A program made the position numbers and the translations under genes. The notes beneath the pieces were generated by a model, which worked only from the letters and a program-made list of their open reading frames with translations, made no database searches and was not told where the DNA came from. Shown piece by piece: positions 11,341 through 23,500 of a stretch of 64,000 nucleotides of DNA (its first letter is position 1; each line of letters opens with the position of its first letter). This DNA comes from Mallotus nudiflorus. Taxonomy: Eukaryota > Streptophyta > Magnoliopsida > Malpighiales > Euphorbiaceae. The stretch covers positions 85,970 through 149,969 of the forward strand of contig CANTUR010000843.1 in assembly GCA_947683625.1 (NCBI GenBank), read 5' to 3'.

Positions 11341-11460
11341 CTCCCCCTTGAATAACAATATTTTGCAACTGCCTCGTTAAAACCTTGCTAAATAAAATCC
11401 AGTGGAAAAAACTTTAGCTTAAGGAAAAAGAGTACAGTGCATGATATTCTCCCCCTCAAG
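11341..11460 (-). other. Two polypurine tracts of copia element B
   Basis: On the minus strand CTTGAGGGGGAG (11449-11460) and CAAGGGGGAG (11341-11350) lie about 100 bp apart. The second abuts the 3' LTR and is the likely plus-strand primer. The segment between them carries a CTGCCTCGTTAAAACC motif that I recall seeing near copia 3' ends. Confidence 0.7.
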
Positions 11461-11480
11461 TTGATATATATAATCTTCCT

Positions 11481-12975
11481 TCACATAGTATGTAGATGTC
11501 GCATTCCAATATCGTGAACGTGCTTTCTAAAGATTGTAGTTGGAAGTGCCTTTATGAAAAGATCAGTTGAATTCTGGCTAGACTGAATATACTTGATATC
11601 TATATGATTGTCTTTTATTAGCTCTTGAGTGTATGAAAAGAATCTTGGAGGTATATGTTTGGTTCTATCACTTTTGATATATCCTTCCCTTAATTGTGCA
11701 ATGCATGCTGCATTATCTTCATATAAAATTGTTGGACTTTTGTTGACTGAAAAACCACAAGATTCTTCAATATGATGTGTCATTGATCTAAGCCACACAC
11801 ACTCTCTACTTGCTTCATGTAGTGCAATAATTTCAGAATGATTTGAGGAAGTAGTGACAAGCGTTTGTTTCTGGGAACGCCAAGAAATTGCAGTTCCATT
11901 ATTTGTGAACACATAGCCTGTTTGAGATTTCGCTTTATGAGGATCAGATAAATGCCCTGCATCTGCATAACCAATCAATTCTTGTTTTGAATTATTAGAA
12001 TAAAATAAACCCAAATCAACATTTCCTCGAAGGTATCGAAGTATATGTTTGACCCCTTTCCAATGCCTTTTTGTTGGAGCTGAACTGAACCTCGCTAATA
12101 AATTAACTGCAAAAGAAATGTCAGGTCTAGTACAATTAGCAAGATACATTAGAGCTCCAATGGCACTGAGATATGGAAATTCAGGATCAAGAATTTCTTC
12201 ATTTTCTTCACAAGGTCGAAATGGATCAGTCTCAATATTGAGTGATCTAACGACCATTGGAGTACTTAAAGGATTTGCTTTATCCATATTAAAGCGTTTC
12301 AAGATCTTTTCTGTGTAATTTGATTGATGCACGAATATCCCATTGTGCATTTGCTCAATCTGTAAACCAAGGCAATACTTGGTTTTTCCAAGATCTTTCA
12401 TTTCAAATTCTTCCTTTAAGTATACTGTTGCTTCATAGATCTCATTTTCTATTCCAATGATATTCAAATCATCAACATATACAGCTATAATCATAAATCC
12501 GGATATTTTTTTCTTAATAAAAACGCGATGGGCAGATAATATTACTCACATATCCTTTATTAATCAAATAATCGCTTAAACGATTATACCACATGCGCCC
12601 AGACTGTTTTAACCCATATAAAGATCTCTAGAGCTTGATCGAATACATTTCTTTGGGTTTTATACTTAATGCTTCAGGCATTTTAAATCCTTTAGGGATT
12701 TTCATATAAATGTCACTATCAAGTGATCCATACAAATAAGTAGTCACAACATCCATAAGACGCATTTCTAATTTCTTAGAAACTACTAGGCTAATCAGAT
12801 ACCTGAACGTAATTGCATCCATAACGAGAGAATACGTTTCATCATAATCAATTCCTGACCTTTGTGAAAAACCTTGAGCTACAAGTCTAGCTTTGTACCT
12901 TATTATTTCATTTTTCTCATTTCTCTTTCGTACAAAGACCCACTTGTATCCTACAGGTTTCACATTTTTAGGCAT
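11481..12975 (-). pseudogene. Copia B reverse transcriptase-RNase H, broken
   Basis: The upstream part (12975 to 12628) holds the RT start (GYKWVFVRKRNE and KARLVAQGFSQRSGIDYDE). It is cut by TAG at 12628-12630, where relatives have Gln before RSLYGLKQSG. The frame then shifts by an apparent one-base insertion near 12530. The final part (12494 to 11481) holds the catalytic YVDD box close to its start and the RNase H domain (YADAGHLSDPHKAKSQTG, then the HSEIIAL block and EDNAACI). It ends about 20 bp before the first polypurine tract. Domain order and spacing are normal for copia pol. Confidence 0.9.
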
Positions 12976-12999
12976 AGGAATAATTGGCCCAAAAATATT

Positions 13000-14901
13000 T
13001 CATTTGTTTAGTGAGTCCAATTCAGCCTGCATAGCATCTTTCCATTTTATCCAATCATGCCTATTTTGACATTCCATGACTGATTTTGGTTCAGGATCAT
13101 CTTTGTCATTTATGATTTCACATGCAACAGTATATGATAATGTTTCATGACTTTCTTTATTTTCTATTTCTTCAGGGATATTTTCCTCGCTATCAATATG
13201 ATTATCTACTTCCTTTCTCTTTCGAGGATTTTTATCCTTAGAACCAATTGGTCTTCCACGCTTCTGGCGTGTTTTAGACTCATGAGTGTCTTTATTCTCA
13301 GGTTTTATTTCTGGAATTTCAATACGAGCAGGAGCATTGGCTGCTGGTATATATGATTTAGTCACTTTTTTTGTATCAGTAAATGCATCTGGCAATTGAT
13401 TTGCAATTGCTTGTAAGTGCACAATCTTTTGCACTTCTAATTCACATTGTTTTGTGTGAGGATCCAGATGCAATAATGATGGTTCATTCCATGAAATATC
13501 CCTTTTCCCTTCTTTCTCCCTTTTTCCTAATATTGGGAAAACAACCTCATTAAATTGGTAATCAGCAAAACGTGCTGTAAAAACATCACCAGTTAGAGGT
13601 TCAAGATATCTAATAATCGAGGGTGTTTCAAACCCAATATAAATTCCCAATCTTCGTTGAGGACCCATTTTTGTGCACTGAGGTGGCGCAATGGGTACAT
13701 ATACTGCACAACCAAAAATTTTAAGATGGGAAATATTTGGCTCTTGACCAAATGCCAATTGTAGTGGGGAGTATTTATGATATGCACTAGGTCTGATGTG
13801 AATTAATGAAGCAGCATGTAGGATTGCATGACCCCAAACTAAAATGGGAAGCTTTGTTCTTATTATTAATGGTCTAGCAATAAGCTGAAGTCGTTTAATC
13901 AATGATTCAGCTAAACCATTTTGAGTATGTACATGGGCAACAGGATGCTCAACAATGATCCCAGTAGACATACAATAATCATCGAATGCTTGAGATGTAA
14001 ATTCACCAGCATTATCAAGTCTTACCCTCTTGATTGTATAATCAGGGAATTGTGCTCGTAATTTAATAATTTCAGCAAGCAACCTTGCAAATGCAACATT
14101 ACGAGTTGACAATAGACAAACATGTGACCATCTACTAGATGCATCAATTAATACCATAAAATATCTGAATGGTACACATGGTGGGTGAATTGGCCCACAT
14201 ATATCACCTTGAATTCTTTCAAGAAACATAGGTGATTCATTTTGAATTTTAGATGGTGAAGGTCTCAAGATTAATTTTCCAAGAGAACAAGTTGTACATG
14301 GCATTTCATTTGATTGAGGAATTCTTTGCCCCTTCAAGGGATGCCCATGTGAATTCTTAATTATCCTTCGCATCATTACTGATCCAGAATGACCTAATCT
14401 GTCATGCCATAAATTTATTATTGAAGGATTATAAGATTTTTCTTTTACTGCCATATTTGATTCAATTACATGTATATGCATGTAATGCAATCCAGTAGAG
14501 AGTTTTGACAGTCTTTCCAATACTTGCATTTTTCCTGATTCATAGGAAACTATACTTAAATATTTATTACCATTTATAGTAACAGATTGGGTATCACACC
14601 CATTTCGATATATGTGATCAAAACTCAACAAATTTCTTGTTGATTTTGGTGAAAACAAAGCTTCATCAATTATAAACTTTGTTCCATTTGGTAACATAAA
14701 TTTAGCTTTGCCAATTCCTTCAATCAGATATATAGGACCTGATATTGTTTTTACAACTGCCTTTGTGGGCTTTATTTCAGAGAAATAATCTCTATTTTTC
14801 AAGATAGTATGTGTAGTACCACTATCTGGTATGCAGAGATCTCCAATATTGTCTTTATATTGAGTACAATCCATATTAAACTTTAAAATAGATAAACACA
14901 A
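13000..14901 (-). pseudogene. Copia B protease-integrase part of pol
   Basis: A 633-codon frame whose first codon is TTG, so it should be read as the inside of a polyprotein. Near the start is the aspartic protease motif CIPDSGTTHT. The integrase zinc domain follows (LWHDRLGHSG, with CTTC). The catalytic core has the first Asp in IQGDICGPIH, the second in RLDNAGEF and Glu in HTQNGLAES, so the D,D35E triad is present. The frame ends at TGA 13000-13002, which replaces an Arg codon (CGA) in relatives; the same frame resumes in the reverse transcriptase. Gag and pol are separated by about 140 AT-rich bases and are in different frames. Confidence 0.9.
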
Positions 14902-15038
14902 AATTAATCAATTAAGGTAAAAACATAAAATAATTATAAAGTAGGACATTTTATTTAATTTAAAAATAACATACATAACAATAACATATTCTTCAGAATC
15001 AAATAAGTAATAACAATATACTTAAAATTATAGATGTC

Positions 15039-16043
15039 TCAATTTTCATTGTCAGTAAAATCATCAGTAAAATCAGAAACATCTAGATGAGTTATATCAT
15101 TAACATGAGTATGATGCTCATTGAAGTTTATTTCCTTTTCTTTGCCTTTCAATGATACCTTATAAAGTTGGCAAAGATGTGGTGGTGTTCGACAAATTCG
15201 TGACCAGTGTCCTTTACTACCACATCTGAAACACACAGTTTCAGACTTATATTGAGGCCTTTCTTGAACAACACTGATGACTGATTTTAACTTCTTTTGA
15301 GGTTGAGTCTGAGTTTGTTGTGGAGTATTATTATATTTATTTCCATGACCATGGCCAAAGAATTGACCTCTTCCACGTCCACGACCTCTACCTCTCTCAT
15401 GTCCACGGCTATTGTAATTTTTATATCTGGAATAATTTCTAGCATTTGCTTCTGGAAATGCTATTGAGCCAGTGGGACGGGACCGATGATTTTTCATCAA
15501 GAGTTCATTATTTTTCTCAGCTACCAGTAGGCATGAAATTAGTTCAGAATATTTTTTAAATCTCTGCATCCTGTATTGTTGTTGCAGTGTAACATTTGAT
15601 GCATGAAATGTGGAGTAAGTTTTCTCCAGCATATCCTCATCTGTGACTGTCTGTCCACAGAATTTTAATTGTGATACTATTCTGAACATTGCAGAATTAT
15701 AGTCACTCACTTTTTTGAAATCTTGAAAGCGTAAAACTCTCCATTCATCAGTGACTACTGGTAGTATTACATCTCTTTGATGATCATATATGTCTTTTAG
15801 ATCCTTCCAAAGAACACTTGGATCTTTGATAGTCAAATATTCACATTTTAATCCTTCATCAAGATGACGACGGAGAAAAATTATAGACTTGGCCTTATCT
15901 TGCAATGAGATGTTATTATTTTCTTTTATGATATCAATTAACCCCATTTATTGAAGATGCATTTCTACATCTAGAATCCAAGACATATAATTTTTTCCCG
16001 TGATGTCAAGAGCAACGAACTCAAGCTTTGCTAGATTTTTCAT
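15039..16043 (-). pseudogene. Copia B gag with one premature stop
   Basis: Homologous coding starts at ATG 16043 with MKNLAKLEFVALDITGKNY, which is usual for this copia type. A TAA at 15948-15950 breaks codon 32, where Gln or another residue is expected. The frame then continues unbroken from the next ATG (15947) to 15039. That part contains the UBN2 capsid region (LHASNV-type motif FHASNVTLQQQYR), a basic GRGRGRGRGQ stretch and a CCHC knuckle (CFRCGSKGHWSRIC). A truncated Gag starting at 15947 is possible. Confidence 0.88.
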
Positions 16044-16876
16044 TATGATAACTAATAAAAAAATAACTCAATTAGAATTCATAAATTTGATGACTACTAA
16101 AAAAAATCAAACATGATCAGAATTTACTAATTAATTATATCATGAATGAATATTGCAAGAAATAATAGTGGTACAAAAAATGATATAATAATACTTAAAA
16201 TTATATCAAATAGAAAATCATCTTCCATATTAATTATTCCTAAAACTATTATAATAGTCATGATCAAAACACAAATATAAATATACCAAATCATGTTTAC
16301 AATTTAGAGTAAAGAGAGAAAGAGAAAATGTATGAATTTGTGTGAATGAATAACATTTATAGCTCATCTATTTATAATGAAAAATATAGCCGTTTATTAC
16401 TGTTATATTACTGTTGGTAATAAAAATATAGCTGTTAGAATTTTTTTTTAATATAATATATTGAGAAATAAATTATATAAAGTAAAATCAATAAATAATG
16501 TTGATATGATTATTTATAGCAAGTGAGTTAACATAACGATATGTATAAATATGGGGCAAAACCGTCCATTAATATAAAATGGGGTATAGCCTTCCATTAA
16601 CATAAATAATAAAAAAATAAATGTGCATAAATATAAATTGGTAGGAGGCATAGCCATCCATAAGGTTAGAACCATTTCTAGCAATATTTGCATCAATGGT
16701 GTAGTTAGTAAAACAAAATAAAAATAACAATTAATATAAAGTTAGATTGAAGAAATAAATATAAATATATAAATTAGTAGGAGGCATAGCCATCCATGAT
16801 AATATATAATCAACTAATATATTCATAAATATTAAATATTAAGAAATATATACCTTATTATTTTGATCGAGAGCTC

Positions 16877-16891
16877 CTCGTGCTGATAACG
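16877..16891 (-). other. Primer-binding site of copia element B
   Basis: The minus-strand sequence CGTTATCAGCACGAG directly abuts the 5' LTR end (ACAACA). It contains the TATCAG core of plant copia initiator tRNA-Met primer sites. Confidence 0.65.
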
Positions 16892-17190
16892 TGTTGTGAA
16901 ATAAATATTAAATTACTTATTTTGTTATAGAACTAAACTTGAATTTAGTAGTATTTAACTAGAAGAAAAATATTTTATAGTAGAATGATTTTGAGAGAAT
17001 TTAGAAAGAGTTTGGAGAGAATTTAGAGAACTATAATATTAAAAGAATTTGAAGAGTAATCTATCTTTTCTTTTTCTTAATCTTAACCTTCTCATTAATG
17101 AATTTCAATCCCTTTATATAGAGATTTTCTTTTCACTATTTGAGAACTATTTATTCACAAACAATATATTGTTCATTCACATTCATAATA
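16892..17190 (-). repeat. 5' LTR of copia element B
   Basis: Pairs with 11020-11340. The TATA box CTATATAAAGG lies at about 17112-17122 on the minus strand, so transcription would start near 17085 and run toward gag. Confidence 0.9.
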
Positions 17191-17195
17191 TATTA

Positions 17196-18771
17196 TTCTT
17201 TTTTTTTTTTTTACAATGGAAAATAATTCATTTCAGTTTGGTACAATCAATGAGAGAAATTTTTATTTATTTACAATGTATTACATCAAAAAGATAAGTT
17301 TATAATCTCTAAACACATAAATTTTGATTGATAAAATAAAATATTTAAAATATATTCGAACATATATGTGTGTGTAGTGGTCAACCAGTAGATGCCATGG
17401 GTCTAGGTCATGTCCCTGAGTTGATATTTGTGGGTTACCACTTCTTTTCAATGCTTAATATTAATTCCCATTGACTTCTTCTGAAACTTTTGATGATGTT
17501 ACCTTTGATTAGATCCTCCCATCTAACAGAATCTATATGAAAAGCCCCCTTTCTAATCCTCTGGTAGCCAGCCTTTTTCTTTTTTTTTTTTTAAATAAAT
17601 AAAAGGATAAACATAAAAGAAAAATAATAAAACAAATCTAAGGTATCTTGGGCTTTCTCATCCCATTGCAGCATGCATCAGAGCTGGGCTTCTAGTAATC
17701 AAGTCCTTAACTGCAAATTGTTAAATTCTAAGTTTCCTGAAGAGTGGGATTTATACATTTTAGCATTTCGATGGAGTGACCTAACAATGAATTTGAAATT
17801 AACCTTTCTGTTCTTTAGTAAATATGCTTCACCTACACACCTTTTTTTTCCCAGTGTAGTGCATAATCTTAGGTTCTTTTTTCAAATATATTTTGGAGAG
17901 TTTACCACCAAGAGAAATTTCTACGTCACAAATTGAACTGAAGACCCTTTAAACTGTTCAATCTTCGACATAATTGGCCTATTAGCAAGTAGTACTCCAC
18001 ATTTGTTCCTATGTTAAAGTTGATCAATATTAGATATGCATATGGAAGAAAACTAGATGAATCTAGGTAGACATATTCAATAGAGTTCAATCATGTGCTA
18101 TTATTGAAACTGGGTTGCCTCTGTTTTTTCATGATTTTAGTGGACTTGCAGCAACCTTTCAGGCATAAAAATAATTTAAAACAAAAAGCACAAAAGTAAA
18201 AAACAATGTGGGCAAATTTAAGTTACCAGCCAATCCATTCACTCAATGAAATAACTGGTTTGGAGCAGAAACAATCTGCCACCTAATATTAATCTGAATT
18301 TTAACATATTTTTTAAGTTTTATGTTTTTTTACCACTATTACAAAGATAAGAAATTATGTTCCGTGATATTTCAACTTTTAACTATTAGACCGTGATACC
18401 TTAACTATTAGATCGACACTGTGGGACTTTATGTTTGAGAGCTGAACTTGATTATATCAAAGAGATGTAGATATAAATAAAGGCAAAAAACAAAGGCTAT
18501 AATAATATTTATATTCCTTTTCTTCTAGCAAATATCCTGATACATCCTTGTAGTTCAGAAATCCATTTTTCTTAAACCCCCCAAAAAGATATAGATAATA
18601 GAAGTGAAAAGTATCCCTGAGAAGAAGATACTGCTAGTGTCCTATATGGCTGAAATTGGAACAAACTAGTACGCTATTGGGGACTATAGTTTTACACAAA
18701 ATAGAAAAAGGGCAAAAGGGTTCCTAGTGGGGTCCTGATAAACCTAAAATCCCACCCAACAAGCAGCTGGA
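17196..18771. other. Intergenic DNA, includes probable ZPR 3' UTR
   Basis: No coding region supported. The part next to 18772 (roughly 18480-18771) is probably the 3' UTR of the minus-strand ZPR gene. The rest is moderately AT-rich unique-looking sequence with a poly-T run at 17577-17592. Confidence 0.4.
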
Positions 18772-19008
18772 TCAGTTACTGCTGGAATTGGTAGGATTTT
18801 TAGTAGAACTTGAGCTGAGGTTGAGGTCAGGAATAGTGTTGTTGTTGGAGGCATTGGGATTGGAATTAGGCTTTGAGAGCTTCTGTTTCAGCTCAGATAG
18901 CAGTGCTTGATTCTCCTGGTTCAGAAGTTGTGCTTTCTTCCTTAGCTTCTCATTTTCCTTCATTATGTAGCAGTTTTGCAGGTACAGCTTTGAGTTCATT
19001 CTCTCCAT
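18772..19008 (-). CDS. ZPR3: LITTLE ZIPPER (ZPR3/ZPR4-type) micropeptide
   Basis: LITTLE ZIPPER proteins are leucine-zipper-only micropeptides. They pair with class III HD-ZIP factors (REVOLUTA, PHABULOSA and relatives) and block their DNA binding, with roles in shoot meristem and leaf polarity. This 78-residue product starts MERMNSKLYLQNCYIMKENE and has a strong coiled coil at about residues 10-45 (LRKKAQLLNQENQALLSELK). The basic DNA-binding region is absent, as in the family. Arabidopsis ZPR3 is about 67 residues, so size agrees. I chose ATG 19008 because it matches the family start and sits two bases after an acceptor-like TCATAG. An in-frame ATG at 19047 would add 13 hydrophobic residues. 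The Asn/Ser-rich tail carries IPDLNLSSSS. ZPR3 versus ZPR4 is not resolved. Confidence 0.85.
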   Translation of the reverse strand: MERMNSKLYLQNCYIMKENEKLRKKAQLLNQENQALLSELKQKLSKPNSNPNASNNNTIPDLNLSSSSTKNPTNSSSN

Positions 19009-20320
19009 GACTATGACAACAACCAACTTTTCAAACACCTGATCCATTAGACCAAACCAACATTATAATATTAGTAAAATTAACCCAAAAAGAAAGAAAT
19101 AAAAAAAGGCGGAAGCATATAGCAGTACACACAAGACAGCATTGTGATACTATAGTCTGAAGGGACACATTCTTTAATCTTATTCCATAGATTTAACCTA
19201 CATGAAATGTATTAAATGTGTGATTGATGACACAATGCTTACATACAAATAAACCAACACAAAGATTGCTCCAAAAAAATGGTAATCTTCAGGTAGTGCC
19301 AAAATTCATATGGTTAAAATTGACCGATTCAGATAGACAATGTGAACAGCAGCAGAGGCAGCAAAATCAGAAGCTAAAAGGGTACTAAACACAATAGAAA
19401 TTTTTCTTGATTTACCTCTAATATAGGAAAGAAACCAAAGATAACAGAGGAAAACAGGACAAGTGAAGAAGAGCAAAGAGCAAGAATTTAATGTTCTATG
19501 TATGTGTACACGTATATATATACACGAAGGGAGCAAGATTAAGAAAAAAAAAATGAAGAGAAAATATGCAGAAATGGAATAAGAGAAGTCCAAATCTGTA
19601 CTCATCGTCATAATCAAAATTGGTTTCTTTCGGTTTCCCAAACATGAAAGAAAAGGATAAAGGTTTATTTTTTTACCAACACTGACTCACTGACTGACTA
19701 CAGAGTAGTGAACTTGAGTTTGTGTCTACATTACAACAAAAAAGAACCCACATTTGTTGTAATGTATGGTTCTTGTTCTGTATATTAATGTATATATCCA
19801 TAAAAAAAAATAGAAAATGTATAATGTTGATATAAAGGAACAGGCCGAAAGTTATATAAAGAAAACAATCTTAAAGCTGGAAAAGTGCAAGCAAAAACAA
19901 TGTTGGAGAATCCAAAGAGTATATCTTTAAAAACCAGACATTCCCTCCTTAACAAAATTTTTGTTTTTTATTATTTTTTTTAAATTTAATACACTCTCAA
20001 CACGTACTCTAAAATGTCTTGTTATAAAACATAATACGATAAAAAAATAAAATAAAATAAAATTACAGCAAGACCTAATGTATAAACAAAACCATGTCTA
20101 GCTATCTTGGTGAAAGAGAAGAAAGAAGAAGAAGAAGAAATTCAAAGAAACATAAAAAGATATGGTGGGCCTCTGTTTTTCTAAGAGAAAAATAAAAAGA
20201 TTACCTTTTTGATTGGATAGAGAGGCTTGGCCAAGGAAGCAAAATCTGTCTCTGGCTTGTGACAACTAGTGGCAGTTACAGTATCAGTAGAAGCAGTGGG
20301 TGAGGGAGCTAGCGAGTGAC
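19009..20320 (-). promoter_or_regulatory. Probable ZPR 5' leader with a 1.2-kb intron
   Basis: A donor-like AAAAG|GTAATC lies at 20205/20204 on the minus strand. An acceptor-like TTGTCATAG ends at 19011, two bases before the ATG; a second possible acceptor (GGATCAG) ends near 19035. Splicing would join a CT-rich leader (about 20205-20320) to the coding exon. This is an inference from sequence only. Confidence 0.4.
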
Positions 20321-20342
20321 AAAATGGAGAAAAGAGAGTGTG

Positions 20343-20352
20343 AATATATAGA
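20343..20352 (-). promoter_or_regulatory. Candidate TATA box for the ZPR gene
   Basis: Minus-strand CTATATATTC is followed by a CT-rich leader. Predicted start is about 20315. Confidence 0.35.
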
Positions 20353-20509
20353 GGAAGATGAGGAGAAGGAGAAGGAGAAGAAGAAGGAGAAGAAGAAGAA
20401 GCATTATGGGCATGGGGCGTGAGAGGGGAGAGGGGGACATGGCATACTTTCCTGACACAACAATCATGCATGTGGAAGCATGGAAGGCGGCCGGTTAAGG
20501 GCAAAATAT

Positions 20510-23500
20510 TTAATGTATTTTGGGTGTTTGTATGATGATGGTGATGAAGGATATGAGGTCATGTGAATGATGATGCTACTGCTACTCCTACGGCCTTTTG
20601 TGTTCAACTGGGGACTGAATAACCCTTAAATTTATTACATTTTGACATAATTAATATCTCCTCAATTAACAAATTACAACTTAAGTCATTAAAAAATAAT
20701 TTATAGAAAATTTTTATAAAAATATTATTTAAATATTTTAATAGTGTTTTTTTAGGATTAAAAAGTTTTAATTTTATCCCCTGAAGTATATAAATGATTA
20801 ATTTATAAATTAAGAAATTAAATAATTTATAAATTAAGAAATTAAATTAACAAAAAAATATTATCAACATATGTTGACTAAATTAAAAGAGAAATTAAAT
20901 TTCTTTAAGGTCAGTTTCAGATTCAAATCTTTATATATAAAAACATATGTTAAGAGAATTTTTCTCTCTTATAAATCTACCTTACTCAAATTTTTATTAA
21001 AATTTAGATTATATAATTTAGATATTAATGAATTGTAAAAAATTTTTTTTTTTTTAAACTGATAATGATAAAATTTAAATTTTACACTTTATAATATATT
21101 TAAAAACAACTCTCTCATAAGAGCTCTTTTAACTATCAAACGAGATATCAGAAATGTCATATCCAAATAAAATTATTAAGTTGAGGGCATAAATATATTA
21201 GAACTTATTATTATTATTGGTTTTTTTTTCAAAAGAGTAAAAAAGAAAAAAAAAAAAAAGGGCATAGTGATAGTTAGGGCTTGTAAAAATGATGGTGGGC
21301 TAGGCCGTCCCAAAAGATTCGCAATGATGGTTTTGGATTGGTTCGAACCATCATCACCACACCCTCTTCACCACTCTCATCATGTCATCAATTCTCTTTT
21401 GTTTTTGTTTTGTATTTTACTTCTTCTTCTTCAACTTCTTCTTCCTCACATTATTACAATTTTTTTTTTTTTTAAAAAGAAGGGTCTTTTTGCATTTCAC
21501 TTTCCAACCATTATTTCTTGGTTTGGCAACTGTTGGCTATAATCATTTTTGTTGCCGTAATTTTGCACTTTTCCTCTTCCCACACTAATCCACAATGGCG
21601 GTTTTTCAGCTTCTATTTTGCTCTTTTGTCATTTCTTTACAACAATTATATCTACCGTCCACTATAAAGTCATATCAAATTAATCATCTCCTAGGGGTAT
21701 TTCTGTAATTTTTACTTATTTCAAATGCTACAGATATGCTTACAAAATATATATGTATTCCCTTAATTGCGAAAGATAATTTTTCACTATTTTATAAAAG
21801 TTCATATTTTTTTATTAATAGAAGTTACGCGAACATGAATTGTATAATAGAAAATAATATTTTCTTGGTAAATTTTGAATTTTATATCTTAAAAAATGTA
21901 TCTTTTTATATATAAATTTAAATTTTATTGACTAATATAGTGAAACGATATAATGAAATAAGACTTTTATTAAAAAAAATAATATGTATAACAAATTTTC
22001 AACAATAACATGCACCCTACTCATAATGAGGTTGAAATGGTAAAAAAATGCCAGTAAAGTTTTCCTTGTACTATAATTGTGCTTTTGTTAACTTTACTCA
22101 CTATATATATTATATATAAACATTATCATGTAAGAATTCAAAATTCTAGTGGAATAATTGTCTGGATTCTTACTATATTGATGAAAACTACTTTAATTTA
22201 TGATTATAAGCATGAAACTAATATTGCAAGAACTTTTCTGGTTCATGTTATGATAAAAATGGGGGGCAGATTTTTGCAACCAATGGGCAAATTATTGGAG
22301 AAGAAGAAAATGACAAAGTTGCCCTTGGCAGTTTTTTTTTTGGTTTTGGTTTTGCAAACTGTGTTAAATTGAAACAATTGATGATGTTTTGTTTTACGTT
22401 ATTAGAAAACAATCATAATTAGAAGGCATGAAAAATCATAAGTTTAGGCATATTTATGCATACATATAAATGATAATAATGGTGGGAGGGGAAAGAAGCG
22501 GAAGGGGGGGGTTGGATGGGTGATAGTGTTGGGCCAGCCATAATCCTCATCGGTTATGAGTGCATTAACGTGAAACATCATAGTTGACAGGGTGGGTATT
22601 TTTGGATGGGTCTATTAGGGGTAAAGTTGTCCATTAACTTTTATTTATCGGAGATTTTTTACTGTAAACTATTGGAATAAGTTGAGAATATTTTCACTTA
22701 AATGATATTTTAGATTCATTATTTGGTATATATAATTATATTAAATTAATTATTAAAAAATTTTAACTATTTTTATAGCTTTGTTAAGTTTAAATTGAAT
22801 TAATAAAAATTTAATGGACTCTAAATACTGATAATTTAAATCAAAATTTACAACACATACTTTAAATATTTTATATTTAATAACTAAAATAAAAATAAAT
22901 ATTTATATATTATAAATTTAATTATTAAATTTAATACATTTACATTCAACAAGATTTTTTTTTTTAAGTAGTTGTCGTGGAGCTCATTCATTTAATCCTT
23001 AATTTAAGATTTTTTTTAACACTGTGGCTTGTTAGTATGTATAGGATGACAACTGTTAGTTGTGAATGTTAGTAAGAAGAGAAAATTAAATCCTAATTAA
23101 GAGTGTAGAATTTATAAATGTGAATCCTATTAATGAGATCAGCCAATAATTATCATCCAAATGGGTTGTTTTCTTTTGTTAAATGACTAAAATACCACAA
23201 GAGATCTCTTTTTTTTTAAAAAAAAAATTGAATTCTATATCCGAACAATAATTACAACCGATAATATAATAACAAAATAAATGAAAATTTTTGTTTTTCA
23301 CATATTCAAAAATAAAATTCTAAACATGTAAAATTATAGGATACAATTACAAATAAGTACATTTTTATTATAATTATTTTCAGTATTCAATAGTTACAAA
23401 AACTCTAATTAAATGGATTATGTAATAAAAGTAAAACTTATTAGCATCTGAACTTTTTTTGTATGACTATAACTCAAAAATTTATTTAAGTTTGAGTATT

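Larger units (their letters stand above)
11020..17190 (-). mobile_element. Ty1-copia retrotransposon B, structurally complete, coding-defective
   Basis: The unit is 6171 bp. It is flanked by the perfect duplication TATTA (11015-11019 and 17191-17195). LTRs are at 11020-11340 (321 bp, 3' LTR) and 16892-17190 (299 bp, 5' LTR). The length difference is one extra 22-bp tandem unit in the 3' LTR. By hand count they differ at about seven other positions, so insertion was fairly recent. Order on the minus strand: 5' LTR, primer site, gag, protease, integrase, reverse transcriptase, RNase H, polypurine tracts, 3' LTR. Gag-pol carries three stops and one frameshift, so the copy could move only with proteins supplied in trans. 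Confidence 0.93.

Noticed and set aside
14902..15038. Gag-pol gap in copia B as a host intron
   Set aside because: No convincing donor and acceptor pair; more likely a natural spacer or decayed linker of this copia type.
20181..20504. 107-codon minus-strand ORF upstream of ZPR
   Set aside because: Low-complexity Ser/Pro runs from a CT-rich leader; overlaps the probable TATA box and leader exon.
21335..21352. GGTTCGAACC, resembling a tRNA B box
   Set aside because: A perfect palindrome, but no A box or cloverleaf at the right spacing, so no tRNA gene.
21267..21588. Phe/Leu-rich ORFs on the plus strand
   Set aside because: Arise from T-rich and CTT repeats; no conserved motif seen.
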